Below, piece by piece: positions 54,068-63,099 of a DNA stretch of 64,000 nt. The DNA lies in contig VXMF01000008.1 of NCBI GenBank assembly GCA_009841225.1, positions 205,763-269,762 on the forward strand, read 5' to 3'. Below the pieces are notes generated by a model. It saw only the letters and a program-made list of their open reading frames with translations. It made no database searches and was not told where the DNA came from. This stretch comes from Terriglobia bacterium (lineage in GTDB: Bacteria; Acidobacteriota; Terriglobia; Bryobacterales; UBA6623). The number at the start of each line of letters is the position of its first letter. Within the stretch, counting starts at the first letter, position 1. The position numbers and the translations under genes are program-made.

Positions 54068-55441
54068 ATGCTCGACAACGCTCCACCGCCTGCCACGCGC
54101 GACAGCCTGCCCGAGGAGACGGCACAGCGGCGGCGCTTCGAAACCGCCTTTTCCCGCACCGCGGAACTGTATGGATTCACCGAAGTGTCCACGCCAATGT
54201 TCGAGCGGGCCGACCTGTTCGCGGCGCGCTCGGGCGCGGAGATCAAGAACTCGCTGCTGACCTTCCACTGCGACCACGAGGAGTACGCGCTCCGGCCAGA
54301 AATGACCGCGCCCGTCTGCCGCATGGTCGCATCCGGGGCGCTCGCCGGGCTTGCGCGGCCGCACCGACTCTTCTATATCGCGCCGTGCTTCCGATACTGC
54401 CGGCCGCACTCGGGCCGCCAGCGCGAGTTCACTCAAGCCGGAATCGAAATCTTGGGCGACCCCTCGCCCGGGGCCGATGCCGAGGTCATCGCGACCGCCC
54501 ACCGTTTCTTGCGCGATCTCGGAGCGGCCAGGCTGACGCTCAAGGTGGGCACGGCCGGGATCTTCCGAGCCCTGCTGCCGGAAGAACTCAGCGCTGACGA
54601 GCGGGCCGCCGTGATCGGCCATCTCGACCGGCTGGCAGCCGTCCGCGAGCGCTGCGCCGTAGCGCAGCCGGACCGACTGCTGCAAGAACAGCTCAGGGCC
54701 GACCGTCGGGCCTTGGCAGTGCTGCAGTCGCAGGACGGCTACGCCGGCGAGTTCGCCATCTCCGACGCGCCAACCTTGGAGCCGGAACAGCTGGCCCGCC
54801 GCCTGCCGGACGAGGCCGCGGCGACCTACCGCCACCTGTGGAACGTCGAGGGGTACGTTGACGAGGAAACGGCCGACCTGCTGCTGCGCGCCAGCGCGAT
54901 TCGCGGTGGGTTGGAAGAAGTCTCCGAGCAGGCGTCGGCGGTCTTGGAGGGATCGAGTGCAAGCGCAGCCTTGGAGGATCTCATCTCGGTCTGCCAACTC
55001 CTAAGGCACTACAGCGTCGGCGGCTTCGAGATCACCCTCGGGATCTCCCGGGGGCTGACGTTCTACACCGGAACCATGTTCGAGATCTCCAGCGGTTCGA
55101 AGAAGCTCTGCGGAGGCGGCCGTTACGACAAGTTGGTCGAGCTCTTCGGCGGCGAGCCCACCCCGGCGACTGGATGCGCTGTCCGGCTGGACACGCTGCA
55201 AGAACTGGGCTTGGACAGGCCCGCAAGCGATGGCCCCGACGGAATCACCGTGCGCGCGGCTTCCGCCCAAGACGAGGCCCGCGCCGTCCGGCTCGCCGAG
55301 AACTTGCGCACACGGGGCGTCGCTATCGGCCGAGCAGGCGCTCCGGCGGCCACTGTCAGCGGCAACAGCGTGAGACTGCCGGGTGGCGAGGTCGTCGCGG
55401 CCGAGACCGAAGCCGTGCTGGAGGCACTCTCGGCGCCCTAG
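54068..55441 (+). CDS. hisZ: ATP phosphoribosyltransferase regulatory subunit
   Basis: 457 residues from the ATG at 54068; a TTG at 54041 with a better-looking ribosome site is possible, and the frame extends to 53891. It is a histidyl-tRNA synthetase-like protein that has lost aminoacylation and instead forms the octameric HisG-HisZ enzyme. Class II motifs are seen: EYALRPEMTAPVCRM near residue 76, FYIAPCFRYCRPHSGRQREF near 101, and ITLGISRGLTFYTGTMFEI near 321. I call HisZ rather than HisS because hisG follows 9 bp downstream. The C-terminal anticodon-binding-like part is partly retained. Confidence 0.88.
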   Translation: MLDNAPPPATRDSLPEETAQRRRFETAFSRTAELYGFTEVSTPMFERADLFAARSGAEIKNSLLTFHCDHEEYALRPEMTAPVCRMVASGALAGLARPHRLFYIAPCFRYCRPHSGRQREFTQAGIEILGDPSPGADAEVIATAHRFLRDLGAARLTLKVGTAGIFRALLPEELSADERAAVIGHLDRLAAVRERCAVAQPDRLLQEQLRADRRALAVLQSQDGYAGEFAISDAPTLEPEQLARRLPDEAAATYRHLWNVEGYVDEETADLLLRASAIRGGLEEVSEQASAVLEGSSASAALEDLISVCQLLRHYSVGGFEITLGISRGLTFYTGTMFEISSGSKKLCGGGRYDKLVELFGGEPTPATGCAVRLDTLQELGLDRPASDGPDGITVRAASAQDEARAVRLAENLRTRGVAIGRAGAPAATVSGNSVRLPGGEVVAAETEAVLEALSAP

Positions 55442-55450
55442 GAAGCAGTC

Positions 55451-56227
55451 ATGAATCCCATCCGATTCGCCATTCCCAAGGGAAGCTTGGAAAAGAAGAC
55501 CCGTGCCTTCTTCGAACGCTCGGGCATCGACCCGCGAGGCTACGCGGACGGCAGCCGCGGGTACCGTCCCGATCTGGGCCTGGCAGGTGTCGATGTCAAG
55601 ATGATGCGGCCGCAGGAAATCCCCTACATGCTGCAGGCCGGGTTCTTCGATCTCGGCATTTCCGGCATCGACTGGTACTACGAGAGCGAGGCGGCCGCGA
55701 ACGTCGAGGATCTATTGGATCTGGGCATCGGCCGGGTGGACATCGTGCTGTGCGTTTCCGACCAGTGGGACGACGTGCGCTCGGCAGCGGATCTGTTCGC
55801 CAAGTTCGTGGACTCGACCGGCACGCAACCCCTGCGGATCTGGACCGAATACCTGAATCTCACCGAGGCTCTGGTGCGGCAGCACACCGATCTGGAACCG
55901 TCGCTGTACAGTCCCTACACACGCTTGGGAGTCGAGCGCAGCGGGGCTTCGCCCGTCGCTATCTTCCATTCGTTCGGCGCCACCGAATCCAAGCCTCCCG
56001 AGGACGGCGAGGCGATCGTCGACAACACCGAGACTGGCAGCACGATCCGGGCCAATGGCCTCAAGATCGTGCACAAGGTCCTGGAAGGCTCCACCGCGCA
56101 CCTGCTCGCGAACCGGCGGGCCTTGCGCAACCGTGAGAAGCGCGAGGCGATCCTGCGCGTGCGGGACTTGCTTGCGACGGCGGCCCCCGCCGCGCTCGAG
56201 GAGGAACCCGCTTTCGGCCACATTTGA
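55451..56227 (+). CDS. hisG: ATP phosphoribosyltransferase catalytic subunit, short form
   Basis: 258 residues. It makes phosphoribosyl-ATP, the first step of histidine synthesis. FAIPKGSLEKKTRAFF is at the N-terminus, GYRPDLGLAGVDVKMMRPQE near residue 36, FFDLGISGIDWYYES near 63 and DNTETGSTIRANGLKI near 196, which is the PRPP site. The C-terminal allosteric ACT-like domain of long HisG is absent, which fits dependence on HisZ. At 258 residues it is slightly longer than many short forms (about 200-230). It is 9 bp after hisZ, so the subunits are co-expressed. Confidence 0.93.
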   Translation: MNPIRFAIPKGSLEKKTRAFFERSGIDPRGYADGSRGYRPDLGLAGVDVKMMRPQEIPYMLQAGFFDLGISGIDWYYESEAAANVEDLLDLGIGRVDIVLCVSDQWDDVRSAADLFAKFVDSTGTQPLRIWTEYLNLTEALVRQHTDLEPSLYSPYTRLGVERSGASPVAIFHSFGATESKPPEDGEAIVDNTETGSTIRANGLKIVHKVLEGSTAHLLANRRALRNREKREAILRVRDLLATAAPAALEEEPAFGHI

Positions 56228-56259
56228 GCCTCTCGGCAGCCCGCCGCGCCGTAAACCGT

Positions 56260-56265
56260 TATCAT
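56260..56265 (+). promoter_or_regulatory. Candidate -10 element (TATCAT) of the gamma-glutamyltransferase gene
   Basis: TATCAT lies 14 bases before the GTG start of the next gene, in the 52 bp after hisG. There is no clear -35. Confidence 0.3.
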
Positions 56266-56279
56266 GACTGCGGCGCCTC

Positions 56280-58160
56280 GTGGGACTCAATCGGCATATC
56301 GCCCTGGGGTTGGCCATAGGCCTGCTCGGCTCCTGCGCGGCATTTGGACAAGGCCGGCGGCAGCTTTCGGAGAAGCAGCGCAGGCAACGCGAGATCCTGC
56401 GCTGGGAGCTGTTCCGCCCCGTGGTGCGCGGCAAGCACGCGGCGGTTTCGGCCGGAACGCCCACCGTCACCCAAGTGACGATGCGCGTGTTGCAGGCCGG
56501 CGGCAACGCCGTTGACGCCGGAGTGGCCGCACTGCTGGCCGGAGCGGTCACCGAATTCTCGCACTTCGGTTTTGGCGGCGAAGCACCGCTGCTGATCCGC
56601 ACGTCCGACGGGCGCGTTCACTCAATCGCAGGCGTGGGCACGGCGCCGGCCCTGATGACGATGGAGTTCTTCCTCAACCGGAAGAAAGATCCGCAACTGG
56701 AGCTGGAGGCCGCGCAGCGCGACCACAAGACCGGCCTGATCCCGTCTTACGGCACCATGCCAGCGCTCGTGCCGGGCATGGTCGACGCAGCCCTGCTGGC
56801 CCTGCAGCGCTTTGGCACGCAGTCATTCGCAGCAGTTGCAGAGCCGGCGGCCGCGCTGGCGCGAGAGCATCCCATCGACAGCATGCGCTCGCGGTCGATC
56901 GCCGAGGCAGGCTCGTTCCTGAGCCTGTTCCCCACCTCGCTGGCCGTGTACGCGCCTAACGCGCGCGCGCCGCGGCCCGGGGACTTGTTTCGCCAGCGCG
57001 ACCTAGCCGAAACGATTCGGAGCATGATGCGGGCAGAGCGTGCCGCGCTCGATTCCGGCAAGTCTCGCGAGGGCGCCATCGATGCCGTGCGCGACTACTT
57101 CTACCGCGGGCCGATCGCGCGAGACATCGCAGATTTCGTCGAGAGCGATGGAGGACTGCTGCGGTACGAAGACTTTGCCGCGTTCCGGCTGGAGGTCGAG
57201 CGGCCGCTAGTGACCGAGTTTCACGGCTACGAGATCTACAAGTCTGACTTCTGGACGCAAGGCGCTGTCTTGCTACAGGCCCTGAACATTCTCGAGGGCT
57301 ACGACCTGGAGGCGCTCGGCTGGAACACGCCAGCGTACATCCATCACTTGGTGGAAGCCCTCAAGCTGGCATTCGCCGACCGCGACGCGTGGTACGCGGA
57401 TCCCAAGTTCGTGTCGGTGCCCGCCGCATTGCTGAGCAAGGAATACGCCGGCGCCAGGCGGGCATTGATCAACCCGAAGCGCTCGTCGACCGAGTTTCGC
57501 CCGGGCAGGTTCGGGCGGCGCCAGCCAATGCATCCCTCGCGCCACGCGCGCCGGCGACCCCTGCCCGACGTGCTGGCTTCCAAGGACACCACGTCGATCA
57601 ACATCGCCACCGCGGACGGCACGCTGTTCTCTGCCTCACCGTCGGGCGCTTGGATGCCCGCGGTGATCGCGGGAAGCACGGGCATACCGCTGACCCAGCG
57701 CGGCCACAGTTTCCTCACCGTGCGCGGCCATCCCAACGTGGTCGAGCCGGGCAAGCGGCCGCGAATCACGCTGACGCCCACGTTGGTGACACGCCGGGGG
57801 GAGCCGTTCATGGCCCTCTCGACGCCGGGCGGCGACCAGCAAGAGCAGGCCCTGCTCCAAGTGCTGCTGGCAGCGGTGGTCTTCAATTTCAACCCGCAGG
57901 CAGCGGTCGAAGCCCCGCGTTTCCAAAGCAAGCACCTGGTGTCGAGCTTCGACGACCATGCCATGGAACCCAACGTGCTGCTGCTTGACGAGCGGATGCC
58001 GTCGTTCGTCTTCGAAGATCTGGCCGTGCTCGGGCATCAAGTCGAGCTGCGGCGCGCTCGCAACAGCGGCTCGGCGCCGACAGCGGTGAAGCTGCTGCGC
58101 AACGGAGTCATCGAGGCCGGCGCCGACCCCTACGCGTTTCGCTACGCCGCCGGCTGGTAA
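56280..58160 (+). CDS. Gamma-glutamyltransferase (GGT) family, exported
   Basis: 626 residues from a GTG start with an N-terminal signal peptide (about 23 residues). N-terminal-nucleophile hydrolase that transfers or hydrolyses gamma-glutamyl groups. The chain should cleave itself before Thr437 in SKDTTSINIATADG, giving large and small subunits. Before that come RVLQAGGNAVDAGVAALLAG near residue 69 and YGTMPALVPGMVDA; after it come GSTGIPLTQRGHSF and LSTPGGDQQEQALLQVLL. A basic linker (RHARRRPLPD) near residue 421 sits just before the cleavage site. Glutathione use in the periplasm is likely, but cephalosporin-acylase-like or other amidase activity is possible. The gene stands between hisG and two sulfatase genes. 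Confidence 0.9.
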   Translation: MGLNRHIALGLAIGLLGSCAAFGQGRRQLSEKQRRQREILRWELFRPVVRGKHAAVSAGTPTVTQVTMRVLQAGGNAVDAGVAALLAGAVTEFSHFGFGGEAPLLIRTSDGRVHSIAGVGTAPALMTMEFFLNRKKDPQLELEAAQRDHKTGLIPSYGTMPALVPGMVDAALLALQRFGTQSFAAVAEPAAALAREHPIDSMRSRSIAEAGSFLSLFPTSLAVYAPNARAPRPGDLFRQRDLAETIRSMMRAERAALDSGKSREGAIDAVRDYFYRGPIARDIADFVESDGGLLRYEDFAAFRLEVERPLVTEFHGYEIYKSDFWTQGAVLLQALNILEGYDLEALGWNTPAYIHHLVEALKLAFADRDAWYADPKFVSVPAALLSKEYAGARRALINPKRSSTEFRPGRFGRRQPMHPSRHARRRPLPDVLASKDTTSINIATADGTLFSASPSGAWMPAVIAGSTGIPLTQRGHSFLTVRGHPNVVEPGKRPRITLTPTLVTRRGEPFMALSTPGGDQQEQALLQVLLAAVVFNFNPQAAVEAPRFQSKHLVSSFDDHAMEPNVLLLDERMPSFVFEDLAVLGHQVELRRARNSGSAPTAVKLLRNGVIEAGADPYAFRYAAGW

Positions 58161-58196
58161 CTTGCTTCCCGCGATCCAATGCCAGAACAGCTGCGC

Positions 58197-58202
58197 TATG
58201 AT
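58197..58202 (+). promoter_or_regulatory. Candidate -10 element (TATGAT) of the first C-terminal-cluster sulfatase
   Basis: TATGAT ends 10 bases before the ATG at 58213 and would overlap the alternative ATG at 58198, the same geometry as at 9869-9885. No convincing -35. Confidence 0.4.
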
Positions 58203-58212
58203 CCCGTCTCAG

Positions 58213-59703
58213 ATGGCCACTAGGCGCGAATTCATCGGCGGGATCGGCGCCCTGCTGGGAGCGGTCGGCTGCGGCTCTCAGCAAGACCGCGAGCCGCGCA
58301 TGAACGTCCTGTTCCTGTTCCCCGACCAGATGCGGGCGCAGGCGATGGGCTGCATGGGAAATCCAGACGTAAAGACCCCGAATCTGGACCGGCTCGCCGC
58401 CGAGGGCGTGCTGTTCCGCAATCACTTCGCCAACTCGCCGGTCTGCTGCCCGGCCCGCGCGATCATCCTGACCGGCAAATACGCGCACACCAACGGAATG
58501 ATCGCCAACGATCTCCGCCTCCGCGAATCCGAGACCAGCCTCGCCGAGCTGTTCGCCGAGGCCGGCTACCGCACCGGCTTTGTCGGCAAGTGGCATCTGG
58601 ACGGAGGCCCCCGCCAGCCGGGCTGGATTCCGCCTGGAGCGAGGCGGCAGGGGTTTGAATTCTGGGCCGCGAACGAAGTGAGCCACGCGCACTTCGACAC
58701 GCAGTACTTCCGGGACGATCCCGAACCGATCCCGATCAAGACCTTCGAAGCCTCGGTCTGGACTGATATCGGCGTTGAGTTCTTGCGTCAGACCAAGCAG
58801 GACGAACGTCCGTTCTTCCTGACGGTCCAAATGGGCCCGCCGCACGATCCATACATCGCTCCGGACGAATACATGGCTCTGTACGATCCGGACGCCATAG
58901 CGCTGCGGCCGAATTTCGACGGCGACACGAGCGATCGTGAACTGGTGCCGAGCCCCTATGTGGAGACTCCGGGCCGCAAGGAGATCGCCGCCTACTACGC
59001 GATGGTGACCGCGGTGGACGACCAAGTCGGAAGGATTCTCGGCGAGTTGGACGAACTCGGACTGCGCGACAACACGATCGTCATCGTGTCTTCGGATCAC
59101 GGCGACATGCTGGGCTCCCACGGGACGCGGCTGAAGCGAAAGCCCTGGGAGGAGTCGATTCGGGTGCCCGGCATCGTGCGGCATCCCGGAGCGCCGGCTG
59201 GACGCGAAACTGATGCGCTGTTCTCTCACGTGGACATCGCACCGACCCTGCTCTCGCTTTGCGGGCTGCCCGTTCCGCCGGAAATGCAGGGAGCGAGCCT
59301 CGCTCCGGTGGTGCTCGGGCAGGCGGAGTCCGGACCGAGCGCGGCCTACTTTCAGATCTTCGGGCCGTTTCTAGCCGGTGGCGTGGAACGGGGCTGGCGC
59401 GGTCTGCGCACAGACCGCTTCATGTACGCCCGCACGAAGGACGCGCCGTGGGTCCTGTACGACCTTGAGGCTGATCCGTACGAGCTGAAGAATCTTGTCG
59501 CAGATCCGGAAGCCGGCCCGACGCTTGCCGAACTTGATGCCGAACTAGCGCGCTGGATGGAAAAGACAGGTGATTCGTGGGACTTCGATTGGACGGCTCC
59601 GATCGAGGATGCCGGGCGACTCTACAAGCACGAGGCGTTCTACACGGTCGAGGACTTCTTCGAGTGGGCGGCCGAGAACCCCGAACTCGCGCAACTGCCG
59701 TGA
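58213..59703 (+). CDS. Type I sulfatase, exported lipoprotein-like
   Basis: 496 residues from the ATG at 58213. The N-terminus reads TRREFIGGIGALLGAVGC, combining a twin-arginine-like start with a lipobox-like GAVGC at about Cys20. MNVLFLFPDQMRAQAM gives the metal-binding Asp, and the formylglycine signature is SPVCCPARA with Cys78 as the modified residue (C-x-P-A-R). VGKWHLDGG and SSDHGDMLGSHG are further active-site segments. Overall it is closest to the group of choline-sulfatase/heparan-type sulfatases, but the substrate is not identifiable. It needs formylglycine-generating activity from elsewhere in the genome. A second sulfatase gene follows after 200 bp. Confidence 0.88.
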   Translation: MATRREFIGGIGALLGAVGCGSQQDREPRMNVLFLFPDQMRAQAMGCMGNPDVKTPNLDRLAAEGVLFRNHFANSPVCCPARAIILTGKYAHTNGMIANDLRLRESETSLAELFAEAGYRTGFVGKWHLDGGPRQPGWIPPGARRQGFEFWAANEVSHAHFDTQYFRDDPEPIPIKTFEASVWTDIGVEFLRQTKQDERPFFLTVQMGPPHDPYIAPDEYMALYDPDAIALRPNFDGDTSDRELVPSPYVETPGRKEIAAYYAMVTAVDDQVGRILGELDELGLRDNTIVIVSSDHGDMLGSHGTRLKRKPWEESIRVPGIVRHPGAPAGRETDALFSHVDIAPTLLSLCGLPVPPEMQGASLAPVVLGQAESGPSAAYFQIFGPFLAGGVERGWRGLRTDRFMYARTKDAPWVLYDLEADPYELKNLVADPEAGPTLAELDAELARWMEKTGDSWDFDWTAPIEDAGRLYKHEAFYTVEDFFEWAAENPELAQLP

Positions 59704-59891
59704 AAGGGATTCCATCGGAAGTACTCGCCCGCCGGAATCCAAGCATCATAGACACATTCGATCCAACCTGAGCCGAGGAAAGCTCTGGTTCGAACGCTTG
59801 ACCGCCGGCCGAGAAAGCCCCGTCAGAATCCGGTCGGCTGGGCTCGTGGCCGGCGTGCCCCGAGGCCACATGGCGCCTCCCACCCAAGCGT

Positions 59892-59897
59892 TATGAT
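59892..59897 (+). promoter_or_regulatory. Candidate -10 element (TATGAT) of the second sulfatase
   Basis: TATGAT ends only 6 bases before the ATG at 59904, so transcription would start at or next to the start codon. There is no clear -35. Confidence 0.4.
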
Positions 59898-59903
59898 GTT
59901 GCG

Positions 59904-61502
59904 ATGCTGCCTTCCGAGCAGATTGGCCGACGCGAGTTCTTGCAACGTTGTGGCTCGGCTGCGGCCGTAGCGGCTACAGGCTGCTCCCGGCAGGCTTCCG
60001 AACCGACTCACAAGCAGCCCAACATCGTAATGATCATGTCGGACGACATGGGCTATTCGGACCTTGGTTGCTACGGCGGGGAGATCGAGACGCCGAATCT
60101 GGACCGGCTTGCCGCCCAGGGCCTGCGCTTCACTCGCTACTACACCAACAACATGTGCGTGCCGACCCGAGCTTCGCTGATGAGCGGCTGCTACACGACG
60201 AAGGCACTCAGCGCTGGCGACTCTGGCAACAGCATTTCGCAGGATGTCGTCAGCCTGGCAGAGGTTCTGCGCAGTGGCGGCTATTCAACGTACATGAGCG
60301 GTAAGTGGCACCTGTCAAACGCGGGCGAACACGCCAGCCTGCCCTGCCAGCGCGGCTTCGACAGGTTCTTCGGCACGACGCTGGGGGCCTGCAGCTTCTG
60401 GACGCCGGCCTCGCTGATGCTCGACAACGAGCCAGCCGAACGCCTCTATCTGGACCCGGACTTCTACTACACGGACGCCACTACCGACTACGCCGCGGAC
60501 TTCATGCGCGACGGTCTGGCCAAGGACGCGCCGTTTTTCCTCTATGTGGCCTACACTGCGGCACACTGGCCGCTGCATGCCTTTGAAAGCGATATCGCCC
60601 GCTATCAAGGCCGTTATGCGCAGGGCTGGGACACGCTCCGAGCGGACCGGCATGCACGCATGCTGGAGATCGGCTCGGTCAACCCCGCTTGGGAACTATC
60701 GCCGCGGAATCCGCAGGTTCCGGCTTGGTCGGACGAGCCCCACAAGGCTTGGCAGCAGCGCCGCATGGAGGTTTATGCCGCACAGATCACGCGCATGGAC
60801 GCCGGCATCGGCAAGCTGCTGGACCTGTTGGAGCAATCCGGCGAGGCGGACAACACGCTCGTGGTCTTCCAGATTGACAACGGCGGGTGCCACGTCGAGT
60901 ACGAGACCGACCGCAAGGGGCCATATCTGCCGGAGCGCACGCGCGATGGTCGCCCGGTCATTCCCGGCAATGTCCCTGATGTGATGCCTGGCCCCGAGGA
61001 CACCTACCAGAGCTACGGGTACGGCTGGGCGAATGCTTCCAACACACCTTTCCGGCTCTACAAGCAGCATGATCACGAGGGCGGGATCAACGTGCCGCTG
61101 ATCGCACGCTGGCCGGCTGTTATCGAGCCTGGCGGGATGACCGACCAGCTGGCGCACGTGATCGACCTGATGCCGACGTTCGTTGACGCCGCCGGACTCC
61201 AGCAGCCCTCTGAGTTCCAGCAACGAGCGGTCCACTCGCCCGACGGCAGAAGCCTGCGGCCGGTCTTCGAGGGCAACTCCCGCGCGCCCGCTTCGGAACT
61301 GTACTGGAAATGGAGCCGCGGCCGGGCGATCAGGCAGGGGCAGTGGAAGCTCGTCGCAGTGCGCGAGCGCCCGTGGGAGTTGTACGACATCGAGCGGGAC
61401 GGGACAGAGTTGCACGACTTGGCCGCTGATCATCCCGATCGAGTCAGCAAGATGGCGCAGCTTTGGGACAAGTGGGCTGCAGGCCCGCCGCCGCTGTCCT
61501 AG
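59904..61502 (+). CDS. Type I sulfatase (arylsulfatase-like), exported lipoprotein-like
   Basis: 532 residues. The N-terminus has GRREFLQRCGSAAAVAATGC with a twin-arginine-like pair and lipobox AATGC at Cys27. NIVMIMSDDMGYSDLGCYGG is the first metal site, and the formylglycine signature is NMCVPTRASLMSG with Cys85 (C-x-P-T-R). YMSGKWHLS, QIDNGG and HEGGINVPLIARWP follow. It resembles arylsulfatase A-type enzymes more than the preceding sulfatase does, so the two probably act on different linkages of the same polymer. It is followed after 107 bp by purA, which is unrelated. Confidence 0.9.
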   Translation: MLPSEQIGRREFLQRCGSAAAVAATGCSRQASEPTHKQPNIVMIMSDDMGYSDLGCYGGEIETPNLDRLAAQGLRFTRYYTNNMCVPTRASLMSGCYTTKALSAGDSGNSISQDVVSLAEVLRSGGYSTYMSGKWHLSNAGEHASLPCQRGFDRFFGTTLGACSFWTPASLMLDNEPAERLYLDPDFYYTDATTDYAADFMRDGLAKDAPFFLYVAYTAAHWPLHAFESDIARYQGRYAQGWDTLRADRHARMLEIGSVNPAWELSPRNPQVPAWSDEPHKAWQQRRMEVYAAQITRMDAGIGKLLDLLEQSGEADNTLVVFQIDNGGCHVEYETDRKGPYLPERTRDGRPVIPGNVPDVMPGPEDTYQSYGYGWANASNTPFRLYKQHDHEGGINVPLIARWPAVIEPGGMTDQLAHVIDLMPTFVDAAGLQQPSEFQQRAVHSPDGRSLRPVFEGNSRAPASELYWKWSRGRAIRQGQWKLVAVRERPWELYDIERDGTELHDLAADHPDRVSKMAQLWDKWAAGPPPLS

Positions 61503-61609
61503 CGCTGGGGCTAAGATGGGAATAGCCGCGGTACCCAGTTCCTGGGGATTCCTGCGCTGAGCCGCTCCTCCTGCCCGCCCGGGATCGCCGGGCACCTACC
61601 GGAATACCC

Positions 61610-62935
61610 ATGTCGAACCTAGCAGTCTTAGGCCTCCAGTGGGGCGACGAGGGCAAGGGCAAGCTGATCGACCTGGCGGCCGAGCACTACGACGTGGTGG
61701 TTCGCTGCCAAGGCGGCAACAATGCCGGCCATACGGTACAGGTCGGCGAACGTGTCTACAAGCTCTCGCTGATCCCGAGCGGCGTTCTGAGACCGGGCAA
61801 GATCGGGGTGGTCGGCAACGGAGTGGTGATCAATCCGGAGGCTCTGCTCAGCGAGATCGATACTCTCCGCTCGCTGGACGTGGACGTGGAATCGAACCTG
61901 CTGGTGAGCAACCGCGCTCATGTTGTGTTCCCCTACCACCCGATGCTAGAGCGCTCGTCCGAGGCATCGCCCGGCAAGCGGCGCATCGGCACGACTTCCC
62001 GCGGCATCGGCCCTTGCTATGAAGACAAGGTTGCGCGGCGGGGGATTCGCGTGGCCGAGCTGCTGTCGCCAACCCACTTCCCGGACCGCTTCCGGGCGAT
62101 GGCGGCTGAAAAGTCCGCAGTGGCGGAGGCCTTGGGCGTTCACGAGCCCTGGGACGTGGAGGCTGCGCTAGCGCGCTACCAAGAACTCGCCGAGCGCATG
62201 CGTCCGTTCGTGACTGACACCGGAAAGTACCTCAACCAAGCGATCCAAGACGGAAAGCGCCTGCTCTTCGAGGGGGCGCAGGCCACGATGCTCGACATCG
62301 ACTTCGGCACATACCCGTACCTGACCTCTTCAAACGCGACCGCAGGCGGACTGTGCACGGGATCCGGGGTTTCGCCACGATTCCTGCATCACATCGTCGG
62401 AGTGGCCAAGGCTTACGCCACGCGCGTCGGCGAGGGCCCGTTCGCAACTGAAGCGCACGGTCCGGCGGGAGACGATCTCAGGGAGGCCGGAGCCGAGTAC
62501 GGTACGGTGACCGGACGTCCGCGGCGCTGCGGCTGGTTCGACATCCCTCTGCTGCGGTACGCTCACGCGATCAACCACCTGTCTTCCTTGTTCATCACCA
62601 AGCTGGACGTGCTCGACCATCTGGATACGGTTCCTGTTTGCACCGGCTACCGTTACAAGGGAGCGACGCTCGACTGGATGCCCGCGATCGCCGAAGAGTA
62701 TGCGGAGGTCGAGCCGGTCTACGAGGAACTGCCTGGCTGGAGCAGTCCCACAGCGGGAATCACTGAATTCGAGCAGCTGCCCCCTGCCGCCAAGGACTAC
62801 ATCGCCTTCTTGGAGGATCGTCTCGAGATGGAGATCGGAGGCGTATCGACAGGCCCGAAACGCGAGGAATCGATCATCCGCGAGGGTTCGATTCTCGCGC
62901 GCGTAACAGTTGCGCCGGACACGGCGCGTCCCTGA
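61610..62935 (+). CDS. purA: Adenylosuccinate synthetase
   Basis: 441 residues. It makes adenylosuccinate from IMP, aspartate and GTP. GLQWGDEGKGKLIDLAAEHY is the P-loop-like start, CQGGNNAGHTVQ follows near residue 35, RRIGTTSRGIGPCYEDK lies near 123, and TRVGEGPFATE and TGRPRRCGWFDIPLL near 265-310. The leader (61513-61609) contains a TAAGAT box at 61512-61517 and two small GC hairpins (CCCAGTTCCTGGG; TGCCCG/CGGGCA), but no known riboswitch pattern. Confidence 0.97.
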   Translation: MSNLAVLGLQWGDEGKGKLIDLAAEHYDVVVRCQGGNNAGHTVQVGERVYKLSLIPSGVLRPGKIGVVGNGVVINPEALLSEIDTLRSLDVDVESNLLVSNRAHVVFPYHPMLERSSEASPGKRRIGTTSRGIGPCYEDKVARRGIRVAELLSPTHFPDRFRAMAAEKSAVAEALGVHEPWDVEAALARYQELAERMRPFVTDTGKYLNQAIQDGKRLLFEGAQATMLDIDFGTYPYLTSSNATAGGLCTGSGVSPRFLHHIVGVAKAYATRVGEGPFATEAHGPAGDDLREAGAEYGTVTGRPRRCGWFDIPLLRYAHAINHLSSLFITKLDVLDHLDTVPVCTGYRYKGATLDWMPAIAEEYAEVEPVYEELPGWSSPTAGITEFEQLPPAAKDYIAFLEDRLEMEIGGVSTGPKREESIIREGSILARVTVAPDTARP

Positions 62936-63099
62936 TTTAGCGGAACGCTTCCCGGCCGCTATCTGCCGCAAGTCGGGGCCAGCCGTATGGCTGCGGAAAG
63001 TTCGGGCAGCGGACCATCGCCCCGGGCGACAGCATTCGACCGTTGCATGCCAAGCGGTGAGGCCCGACTGAGGCGCCGCCGCAAAGCCCTTCCGACGCG

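Noticed and set aside
58108..59229. 373-codon minus-strand frame opposite the first C-terminal-cluster sulfatase
   Set aside because: Antisense shadow of a gene with clear catalytic motifs; its own composition and lack of motifs argue against coding.
60696..61595. 299-codon minus-strand frame opposite the second sulfatase
   Set aside because: Antisense shadow; the plus strand encodes a complete sulfatase with signature and metal sites.
62960..63010. Hairpin around CAGCCGTATGGCTG between purA and the radical SAM gene as a terminator
   Set aside because: A stem of about five base pairs exists but no T-run follows on either strand, so a Rho-independent terminator is not supported.
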